From the NCBI GenBank assembly GCA_036277615.1, contig DASUMQ010000071.1, positions 1-10,283 on the forward strand: 10,283 nt of DNA, written 5' to 3'. A model generated the notes under the pieces. That model had not been told where the DNA came from, ran no database searches, and saw only the letters and a program-made list of their open reading frames with translations. The translations under genes and the position numbers were made by a program. Below are positions 1 to 6,393 of this stretch, one piece after another. Positions within the stretch are counted from its first letter, which is position 1; every line of letters begins with the position of its first letter. The DNA comes from RPQJ01 sp036277615. Lineage in GTDB: Bacteria > Pseudomonadota > Gammaproteobacteria > Steroidobacterales > Steroidobacteraceae.

Positions 1-2129
1 GGCTTCGGCAGGAAACCGTTCATGCCGGCCTTGAGACAGCGCTCGCGATCGTCGGTGAACGCGTTCGCGGTCAGCGCCACGATCGGCGTTTCCGCGCGCT
101 CAGGCAGCTCGCGGATCGCGCGCGTCGCCGCGAGTCCGTCCATCTCCGGCATCTGCACGTCCATCAGGACGAGGTCGTACGCTCGCTGCTGCACCAGCTC
201 GACTGCGTCGCGGCCGTTCTCGGCGAGGTCGACGGACACCCCGAGGTCCCGCAGGAGCTTGAGCAGCACGAACTGATTGGTCGGGTTGTCCTCGGCGAGC
301 AGGATGCGACCGGTGAACGGGCGCGGCGCCTGCTTGGCCGGCAGCCGGTGCGTGCTGCGAAACTCGCGCAGCGCGGACTCGGACGTGATCGTCGAAGGCG
401 CGAGTCGCCCGAGCTTCGCCGTGAACCAGAACGTGCTGCCTGTGCCGTGCGTGCTCTCGGCGCCCGCGTCGCCGCCCATCATCTGGGCGAGGCCGCGCGT
501 GATCGCGAGCCCGAGCCCCGTGCCGCCGTGTCGACGCGTGGTCGAGGCGTCGCCCTGCTCGAACGCGTTGAACAGCTTGCCGAGGCGGTCCTCCGGGATG
601 CCCGGCCCGGTGTCGTCGACTTCGAAGCGCACCCACTGCGAGAGTTCGTCCTGGCGTTCGACCAGCGCACGCAGCGCGATCCGGCCCGCGGGTGTGAACT
701 TGATCGCGTTCGACACGTAGTTGAGCAGGGCCTGCGACAGGCGCGTCGGGTCGCCGTAGAGGACTGCGTCGACAGCGTGGACCGTGATATCGAGCGTGAG
801 GTTCTTGGCCTCGGCTTCGTGCGAGAGCAACTCCGCGACGTTGCGCAGGACGTTTTCGATCGACAGCTCCGATTCCTCGATCGCGATCTTGCCCGCCTCG
901 ATCTTCGACAGGTCGAGGATGCCGTTGATGACGTGCATCAGGTGCTGCGCCGAGTCGTGCAAGCGAGCGAGCAGCGCCTGCTGTTCGGGGTCGCGGGTGT
1001 TCTGGCGCAGGATGTAGGTGAGGCCGAGGATCGAGTTCATCGGCGTGCGGATCTCATGGCTCATGTTCGCGAGGAACGTGCCCTTGGCGCGATTGGCCGC
1101 CTCGGCCTGCACCTTGGCGAGCGCGAGTTCCGCGGTCCGCTTCTCGACCAGGTCCTCGAGGTGATGGCGGTGCAGCGCGAGCTCCGCCGAGATCCGTTTG
1201 TGCTCGGTGACGTCGGACTTGACTGCCAGGTAATGCGTGACGCGACCGTCGGGTTGCCGCAGCGGCGTGATCAGGCTGCTCTCGTGGTACTCGCGACCGT
1301 CCTTGCGTCGGTTCACGAACTCGCCGCGCCAGGACTCGCCGCGCCCGAGCGTCTCCCAGAGCTGGCGATAGGTGGCGACGGGTGTCCGGCCGGATTTGAG
1401 GATGGCCGGTGTCGAGCCGAGCACTTCCGCGCGGGAATAGCCGCTCACGCGGCAGAACGCCTCGTTGACGTACTCGATGACCCCGGCGAGGTTGGTGATC
1501 ACGATGCTGTCGGCACTCTGTTCGACTGCCGCCGACAGCTTGCGCACGTGCTGTTCTTCGCGATCGCGCCGCAGCGCGACGGCGCTGGCGTGCGTGGCCA
1601 TCGCGACGACGCTTTGTTCGTAGGGGCCCGGCGTCCACCGTTCGCGGTGATAGAACGCAAGCGTGCCGAGCACGCCGCCCTGGCCGTCGCAGATCGGTGT
1701 CGACCACGCCGAGCGCAGGCCGTACCGCAGCGCCAGCGCGCGCACGTCGCTGCAGAGCGGGTCCGTAGTGATGTCTTCGACGATCACCGGGGCACGCCGG
1801 AACGCGGCGGTGCCGCATGCGCCGCTCGCAGGCCCGATCGGCCAGCCATCGACCTCCCGCACGAAATCGCGCGGCAGGCTCGGGGCCGCGCCGTGGCGCA
1901 GGGTCGTGCCGGTGGAGTCGACGACCAGCACCGAGGCGTGCGTCCCGGGGACGAGCGCTTCGACTTCCCCGGCGATCGCGTCGAGCACGGTCGCCAGCGG
2001 GGCGCCGGACGCGATCATCTCCATGAAACGCCCCTGGGCGTGGCCAAGCGTCGATTCGACGCGAGCCGGGTCTCCCCGACGGCCATGCCGTTGACTTGGG
2101 AGATCGTCGTTGCCGTCAGCAGCCTCCAT
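1..2129 (-). CDS. Hybrid sensor histidine kinase (GAF-PAS-HisKA-HATPase-REC), 3' end cut by window
   Basis: Signal-sensing autokinase that would phosphorylate its own histidine and pass the phosphate to its attached receiver. No membrane segment or signal peptide is seen, so it looks cytosolic. Domains from the ATG at 2129: GAF at about residues 35-190; PAS plus PAC at about 197-312 (SADSIVITNLAGVIEYVNEA); a charged, probably coiled linker; HisKA with H-box MSHEIRTPM, phospho-acceptor H358; HATPase with N-box SNAIKFT near 475, G1 DDTGPGIP near 506 and G2 GGTGLGLAI near 540; REC from about 608 with acidic pocket AEDN, acceptor D657 in MDVQMP and the lysine of LPKP as the last complete codon (K709). 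All catalytic boxes look intact. A second receiver or Hpt domain may lie beyond the edge. The frame is open further upstream (another ATG at 2264), but the GAF begins soon after 2129. It is divergent from bcsA. The ligand is unknown; the dual GAF/PAS input suggests small-molecule or redox sensing (inference). Confidence 0.93.
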   Translation of the reverse strand, partial: MEAADGNDDLPSQRHGRRGDPARVESTLGHAQGRFMEMIASGAPLATVLDAIAGEVEALVPGTHASVLVVDSTGTTLRHGAAPSLPRDFVREVDGWPIGPASGACGTAAFRRAPVIVEDITTDPLCSDVRALALRYGLRSAWSTPICDGQGGVLGTLAFYHRERWTPGPYEQSVVAMATHASAVALRRDREEQHVRKLSAAVEQSADSIVITNLAGVIEYVNEAFCRVSGYSRAEVLGSTPAILKSGRTPVATYRQLWETLGRGESWRGEFVNRRKDGREYHESSLITPLRQPDGRVTHYLAVKSDVTEHKRISAELALHRHHLEDLVEKRTAELALAKVQAEAANRAKGTFLANMSHEIRTPMNSILGLTYILRQNTRDPEQQALLARLHDSAQHLMHVINGILDLSKIEAGKIAIEESELSIENVLRNVAELLSHEAEAKNLTLDITVHAVDAVLYGDPTRLSQALLNYVSNAIKFTPAGRIALRALVERQDELSQWVRFEVDDTGPGIPEDRLGKLFNAFEQGDASTTRRHGGTGLGLAITRGLAQMMGGDAGAESTHGTGSTFWFTAKLGRLAPSTITSESALREFRSTHRLPAKQAPRPFTGRILLAEDNPTNQFVLLKLLRDLGVSVDLAENGRDAVELVQQRAYDLVLMDVQMPEMDGLAATRAIRELPERAETPIVALTANAFTDDRERCLKAGMNGFLPK

Positions 2130-2225
2130 GCCGGACGTCCAGGGTCCACGAGGCCGGACCGCCTCGCCGGGATTGGGAACCGGATCGACCCGAAATGCAA
2201 CCGCAGCGAACTTTGTTGCGTCGTG

Positions 2226-2241
2226 CGTGACACACGTCACG
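2226..2241. promoter_or_regulatory. CRP/FNR-family-like palindromic operator in divergent intergenic region
   Basis: The sequence CGTGACACACGTCACG is a palindrome with perfect 6-bp arms around 4 bp. It carries the GTGA-N6-TCAC core of the CRP/FNR/Clp consensus TGTGA-N6-TCACA, with only the outermost base of each arm differing. It sits 97 bp upstream of the kinase start and 167 bp upstream of the synthase start, so it could serve either divergent gene. A further CGTGAC half-site lies at 2254-2259. The match to consensus is seen in the sequence; the regulator and its effect are inference. Confidence 0.45.
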
Positions 2242-2393
2242 AGTCGCACCGGGCGTGACGACATAAGCCGTGCCGATTGCGACTTAAGTCCGGTTGGTCG
2301 CGACTCCGCCACCTAGAGTCTCGGCCGCTGGCACTGCACGGACGCAGAGCCGTGACCGATCCTGCGCGCGCCCGGGAAGTGGCGTCCGCCGGA

Positions 2394-2403
2394 AGAGGAA
2401 GGG
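2394..2403 (+). promoter_or_regulatory. Ribosome binding site deciding the bcsA start (GTG 2408)
   Basis: A purine-rich AGAGGAAGGG run ends 4 bp before GTG at 2408, and its GAGGAA core lies 7 bp before it. The in-frame alternative, a TTG at 2294, has no comparable site. It would add 38 residues rich in Arg, Pro and Ser that look like translated leader DNA. Confidence 0.7.
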
Positions 2404-2407
2404 CGAC

Positions 2408-4609
2408 GTGTCGGACGGTTCCAAAGCGGGTGCGGTCGTGTTTCCGTCGACGCGGTACGCAACGCTCACGCTCGGACAGCGAGCGCTGGTGGTCACTTTC
2501 CTGGCCGTGGGTATCTCGTACCTGAGCTGGCGGCCCGGCACGTTCAACCCGGATGCGCCGCTGTTCTCCGCGCTGGTATTCGGCGCCGAAGTCTTCGGCT
2601 TCCTGTGCGCCCTGCTGTACCTGCTGATGTGCTGGCGCCTGCGACAGCGCACGCCGCTGCCCGTACCCGAGGGCGCCACGGTCGCGGTGTTCGTGCCGAC
2701 GATCAACGAGTCGATCGACATCGTGCGGCGCACGGTGATGGCCGCGCAGCGCATGAAACAGGCGACCGAGGTCTGGCTGCTCGACGACGGCAACCGGCTC
2801 GAAATGCAGGTGCTGGCGGAAGAACTCGGTTGCCGCTACCTGTCGCGCACCGAGAATTCACATGCGAAGGCTGGCAACCTCAACAACGCGCTCGGACACA
2901 TCGACGCGGAATTCGTGGCGATCTTCGACGCGGACCACGCGCCCGCGCCGAACTTCCTCGAGGAGACGCTCGGCTTCTTCCGCGACCCGAAGGTGGCCTT
3001 CGTCCAGACGCCGCAGGACTTCTACAACCTCGACTCGTTCCAGCACCGGCTGAACCGTCGCGAGTCGCTGGTCTGGAGCGAACAGACGCTGTTCTTCCGC
3101 GTCATCCAGCCCGGCAAGGACAGCCAGGACGCGGCGTTTTTCTGCGGCAGCTGCGCGGTGATCCGACGCAAGGCGCTCGACGACATCGGCGGCTTCTCGA
3201 CCGGCACCGTGACCGAGGACATCCACACCTCGATCCGGCTGCACAAGCGCGGCTGGAAGTCCGTGTACTACGCCCGCTCGCTCGCGTTCGGTCTCGCCCC
3301 GGCCAGCGCGATCCCGTTCCTGAAGCAGCGCCTGCGCTGGGGCCAGGGTGCGATGCAGGTGTGGCGCCAGGAGGGCGTGCTGTTCTCGCGCGGCCTCGGC
3401 CTGCGCCAGCGGCTCTCGTACCTCGCCACCATGCTCGCGTACTTCGAGGGCTGGCAGCGGCTGATCTTCTTCACGGCGCCGGTCATCGTGCTCACGACCG
3501 GCACGATGCCGATCCTGCAGCTCGACAGGGAGTTCCTGGTCCGCTTCCTGCCGTACTACGTGCTCACGTTCTGGACGTTCGAGGAAGTGGCGCGGGGCTA
3601 CGGCCGCACGCTGCTCACCGAGCAATACAACATGATGCGGTTCGCCGTGTTCATCACCGCCACCTTCGGATTCTTCCTGCGCAGGCTGCGCTTCGTGGTA
3701 ACGCCGAAGCAGCTGGGCGAGGCCAACGCGACCCGCCGGATGCTCTGGCCCCAGTACCTGGTGCTGGTGTTCAACCTGATTGCGATCCCGGTCGGCATTG
3801 CCTTGATGGGAACCGACCGCGGCTTGCCCACGGGCGCCCTGGTCGCCAATGTCCTGTGGGCGGCGCTCACCTGTGGCATCGCTGCGATCGCGATTCGCTA
3901 TGCGTTGCAGGCCGCGACGTCGCGGCGTCGCGAATATCGCTTCCCGCTGCCGGTGCCACTGCGGGTATTCACGCCGAATGGCCAGGACAGCGTCGCTCTC
4001 GCGACCGACATTTCGCCGCTCGGCTGCCGCGTCGTGGGCGCCGCTGCGGGCACGGCGACCGTCGGACAGGAATTGACCGGAGAGTTGCTGCTGCCGACCG
4101 GACCGCTGGCGGTCCGGGTCATGGTCCGCGCCGTGAGCACGCCCGGCGGCGACACGGCAGGGGCCGTGGAACCCGCGCTCGGCTGCGAGTTCCGCTGGGG
4201 CCTTTCCGACGAGCGCAACCGCCTGGAGATGTTCCTGTTCGGGTCCGACCTGCAGTGGAAGCTCAACGGACTCAGCGATCGCGTGCCGACACCGCTCGAG
4301 CGCGCGCGCTCGTGGCTGCGGACCGGACCGGTGGAGCAGACGCGACGCCTCGCCGGAGAGACCTGGGCGCCGGTGCTCTACAAGCGCGTCAACTCCGAAG
4401 AGGGATCCGGCGTCGGCTTCATTTCGCGCAGCGACCCGAAGACGGGCGTGCGCACGATGGTGTCGCTGGGCGTGCTGCCGCAGAACGGCCGGCTCTATGC
4501 AGAGGAGGTCACTGCTTCGGGTCCGCGTGGCGTCGTCGGCCGCGTGCAGGACGAGGCCGTGCTCGAGACGCACGCCGCGCCGATCTACCTGTACAAGCTC
4601 ACCGCATGA
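2408..4609 (+). CDS. bcsA: BcsA-like cellulose/beta-glucan synthase with PilZ domain
   Basis: Inner-membrane family-2 glycosyltransferase predicted to polymerise a beta-glucan (probably cellulose from UDP-glucose) and extrude it. With the GTG start it is 733 residues. Two N-terminal membrane helices (about 26-41 and 53-75) precede a GT domain holding DDG (126-128), DAD (174-176), FFCGSCAVIRR, TED (269-271) and QRLRW (307-311). The gating-loop motif FVVTPK (429-434) matches the BcsA FxVTxK signature. Further helices lie at about 345-365, 379-395, 449-466 and 477-499. The PilZ domain has both c-di-GMP motifs, RREYR (507-511) and DISPLG (534-539), so allosteric c-di-GMP activation is expected. 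Rhodobacter BcsA has four helices before its GT domain; only two are obvious here. About 115 residues after PilZ (618-733) are not recognised. Its stop overlaps the bcsS start. No bcsB is nearby, so a related polymer such as mixed-linkage glucan cannot be excluded. Confidence 0.9.
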   Translation: MSDGSKAGAVVFPSTRYATLTLGQRALVVTFLAVGISYLSWRPGTFNPDAPLFSALVFGAEVFGFLCALLYLLMCWRLRQRTPLPVPEGATVAVFVPTINESIDIVRRTVMAAQRMKQATEVWLLDDGNRLEMQVLAEELGCRYLSRTENSHAKAGNLNNALGHIDAEFVAIFDADHAPAPNFLEETLGFFRDPKVAFVQTPQDFYNLDSFQHRLNRRESLVWSEQTLFFRVIQPGKDSQDAAFFCGSCAVIRRKALDDIGGFSTGTVTEDIHTSIRLHKRGWKSVYYARSLAFGLAPASAIPFLKQRLRWGQGAMQVWRQEGVLFSRGLGLRQRLSYLATMLAYFEGWQRLIFFTAPVIVLTTGTMPILQLDREFLVRFLPYYVLTFWTFEEVARGYGRTLLTEQYNMMRFAVFITATFGFFLRRLRFVVTPKQLGEANATRRMLWPQYLVLVFNLIAIPVGIALMGTDRGLPTGALVANVLWAALTCGIAAIAIRYALQAATSRRREYRFPLPVPLRVFTPNGQDSVALATDISPLGCRVVGAAAGTATVGQELTGELLLPTGPLAVRVMVRAVSTPGGDTAGAVEPALGCEFRWGLSDERNRLEMFLFGSDLQWKLNGLSDRVPTPLERARSWLRTGPVEQTRRLAGETWAPVLYKRVNSEEGSGVGFISRSDPKTGVRTMVSLGVLPQNGRLYAEEVTASGPRGVVGRVQDEAVLETHAAPIYLYKLTA

Positions 4610-5328
4610 ACCAGCATCGCAACGTGCCTGCCGCGAGGCGGGCGATTCTCTGTGTCACACTGGCCGCTGGGTCGGTCCTGACCGCGTCCGAAGCTGCGGC
4701 GTCGGAACGACTGCTGCTGTTCGGCGGCGAGGTGGCCGACGCGGCGTACTACAGTTTCGTCGGCGCGCTCGTGCCGTTCGGTGAACGCAAGAACGGCCGC
4801 GGCTGGTACCAGCGGTACTGGGTCGATGCGTTCGGTTACGAATACGACGGCGGACCCGGTCGCGTGCAGGCCGACGCCTACGGCGTCGAAGCGTCCGTGG
4901 GTTATGGCGGTTCGAACGAACTCGGCTGGTGGAGCGCGTCGGCGGGACTGCGGCACACCGACACCTCGCTCGACCCGGACGACCGCAACGCACACGCGAG
5001 GGGCAGCCAGCTCGGCGGCAAGCTGCAGTTCGACTTCGAGCGCAAGGTGGCCGGTGACTGGCGCGTGGGCGGGATCGCCTCGTACAGCAACGAACAGAAC
5101 GGCTACTGGGTGCGCGGTCGGGTGATGCACGGCGCCACGCAGGGGCGGGCATTCGGCTTCGAAGCGGTGGCCAACGGCAACGAGGAAGCCGATGCGACGG
5201 CGGCCGGACTCGTGACGACGTTTCGGCCCGGCGCGTCGAGGTTCACCGTTGGACTCAAGGCCGGTTATCGTTTCCAGGACGACGCGGACGGCGCCTACGG
5301 CGGCGTGGAAGTGGGTTACGGGTTCTGA
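4606..5328 (+). CDS. bcsS: BcsS-like cellulose biosynthesis outer-membrane protein
   Basis: A 240-residue exported protein. It has a basic N-terminus, a hydrophobic segment (about 13-25) and an AxA-type cleavage site near residue 32 (EAAASER). The mature part is rich in alternating aromatic and Gly/Tyr strands (LLLFGGEVADAAYYSFVGA, YGVEASVGYGG, GGVEVGYGF) and ends in phenylalanine, typical of a small outer-membrane beta-barrel. The opening strand pattern resembles the BcsS family (cellulose biosynthesis protein BcsS), whose exact function is poorly defined. The ATG overlaps the bcsA stop in an ATGA, implying translational coupling, and the synthase partner strengthens the assignment. It may shelter or export the glucan at the outer membrane in place of BcsC (inference). 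The same reading frame happens to stay open far upstream through bcsA, but the signal peptide fixes this start. It ends directly against the stop of the opposite-strand flavoprotein gene. Confidence 0.68.
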   Translation: MNQHRNVPAARRAILCVTLAAGSVLTASEAAASERLLLFGGEVADAAYYSFVGALVPFGERKNGRGWYQRYWVDAFGYEYDGGPGRVQADAYGVEASVGYGGSNELGWWSASAGLRHTDTSLDPDDRNAHARGSQLGGKLQFDFERKVAGDWRVGGIASYSNEQNGYWVRGRVMHGATQGRAFGFEAVANGNEEADATAAGLVTTFRPGASRFTVGLKAGYRFQDDADGAYGGVEVGYGF

Positions 5329-6288
5329 TCACCCGGGTTCCTCGGTCGGGTGCTCGACGATACGGCGGCCCGTCGCGTTGAGCTCGAACTGCTCCCGGGT
5401 CAATGAGCGGTTGATGCCGAAAGCGGCCTTCGCACCCTCGGCCGCCGCAAAGATCACGAGCTGCACGTCGCCGGAGATGTTGCCTGCGATGAATACGCCC
5501 GGCACGTCGGTCGCCTCGTAGCCGCTGCAGTGGACGCTGCCGTCGCGCCGGATGCGACAGCCGAGCTGTCGCGACAGCTCCGACTGGGCGTGTGAGGGCA
5601 GGTCGAAGAACAGCCGGCGCCGCGCGAGTCGACGTCCGCCGTGGAACACGATGGCCTCGAGCTGCCCATCACGCCCGGCGAGCTGCACGATCTTCTCCTC
5701 GATGATCCGCACGCCATTCCGGGCCAGTTGACGTTTCTGCTCGGCATCGAGTCCCGAGGCGCCGTTCGAACAGAGCACGATGTCGTTGGTCCACGCGGTC
5801 ATCGCGCGGCACATTTCGAACGCGCGCTTCCGGCGGCCGTAGACGGCGATCGGCTCGTCGCGCGATTCCCAGCCGTCGCAATACGGGCAGTGGTGCACGG
5901 TCTTGCCGTAGAAGTCGTCGATCCCCGCGAGTCGCGGCAACTCGTCGCGCACGCCCGACGCGAGCAGCAGCTTCCGGCATCGTAACGACGTTCCGTCGGC
6001 AAGGTGCAGCACGAACTCGCGGCCGGCAGCCTCGACGGATTCGACGCAGCACGTCCGGAACGCCACGTCGGGATACGGGGACAGGCCGTCACGGGCCAAG
6101 CCGAGGAATTCGTGCGGTGCGAGGCCTTCGCGCGTGATGAACGCGTGCATCGCGTCGGAATGTCGATTGCGCGGCTTGCCGGCGTCGCAGACGAGCACGC
6201 TGCGACGGCACCGACCGAGCACGAGCGCGGCGCTCAGACCCGCGGGGCCACCGCCGACGATGATCACATCCCACACTTTGCGTTCCAT
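5329..6288 (-). CDS. Thioredoxin-reductase-like FAD-dependent oxidoreductase (CPYC type)
   Basis: A 319-residue cytosolic flavoprotein of the thioredoxin-reductase fold (class II pyridine nucleotide-disulfide oxidoreductase). The FAD Rossmann motif is at 12-17 (GGGPAG). The redox-active pair is C134-P-Y-C137 in HHCPYCDGWE, placed in the second nucleotide-binding domain as in TrxR. The C-terminal FAD segment reads IAGNISGDVQLVIFAAAEG, with Asn where classical TrxR has the Asp of AGD. The NAD(P)H-binding loop reads YGRRKRAFEM (150-159), so the second glycine of GxGxxA is Arg and no HRRxxxR motif follows. It is probably not housekeeping TrxR; it belongs to the broader NAD(P)/FAD-dependent oxidoreductase group with HCPYCDG motifs, and its electron donor and disulfide substrate are unknown. 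The start is ATG 6288, with GAAGGA upstream and the FAD motif immediately after; an upstream in-frame ATG at 6447 would run into the neighbouring divergent gene. Product class is confident, physiological role is not. Confidence 0.9.
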   Translation of the reverse strand: MERKVWDVIIVGGGPAGLSAALVLGRCRRSVLVCDAGKPRNRHSDAMHAFITREGLAPHEFLGLARDGLSPYPDVAFRTCCVESVEAAGREFVLHLADGTSLRCRKLLLASGVRDELPRLAGIDDFYGKTVHHCPYCDGWESRDEPIAVYGRRKRAFEMCRAMTAWTNDIVLCSNGASGLDAEQKRQLARNGVRIIEEKIVQLAGRDGQLEAIVFHGGRRLARRRLFFDLPSHAQSELSRQLGCRIRRDGSVHCSGYEATDVPGVFIAGNISGDVQLVIFAAAEGAKAAFGINRSLTREQFELNATGRRIVEHPTEEPG

Positions 6289-6393
6289 GCGTGCCGTCGC
6301 CGTCCTTCGCGAGGGGTGCAGTCCGGATCCCCGGCCCGGTATTCTTCGATGTAGCCACAACTCGCCGACCGTGAACAGCAGAGAAAACGTCGA
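6289..6393. promoter_or_regulatory. Divergent intergenic region between flavoprotein and peptidase genes
   Basis: These 105 bp separate two divergently oriented genes and so must hold both start signals unless they lie inside coding sequence. A TATTCT at 6340-6345 could be a -10 element for the peptidase gene, but no convincing -35 partner is seen. GAAGGA on the minus strand, roughly 15 bases before ATG 6288, may be the ribosome binding site of the flavoprotein gene. Confidence 0.35.

Noticed and set aside
348..2258. 636-codon plus-strand open frame opposite the kinase
   Set aside because: Antisense shadow caused by high third-position GC. The translation is a low-complexity mix of Arg, Ala, Asp and Val without domain motifs, while the minus strand encodes a continuous GAF-PAS-HisKA-HATPase-REC protein.
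2130..2264. Possible longer kinase start at ATG 2264
   Set aside because: The frame is open, but the extra 45 residues resemble no domain, contain the intergenic palindrome and place the start far from the GAF domain. Retained only as an alternative.
2281..2290. 10-bp perfect palindrome GACTTAAGTC upstream of bcsA
   Set aside because: About ten such palindromes are expected by chance in a window of this size, and it matches no operator family I can name.
2858..4573. 571-codon minus-strand frame opposite bcsA
   Set aside because: Antisense of the strongly conserved BcsA coding frame, with no recognisable motif, signal peptide or ribosome binding site.
2605..4605. Long plus-strand frame leading into bcsS (about 667 extra codons)
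   Set aside because: It overlaps bcsA in another frame and is Arg/Ala/Pro-rich. The real bcsS begins at 4606 with a signal peptide and a start overlapping the bcsA stop.
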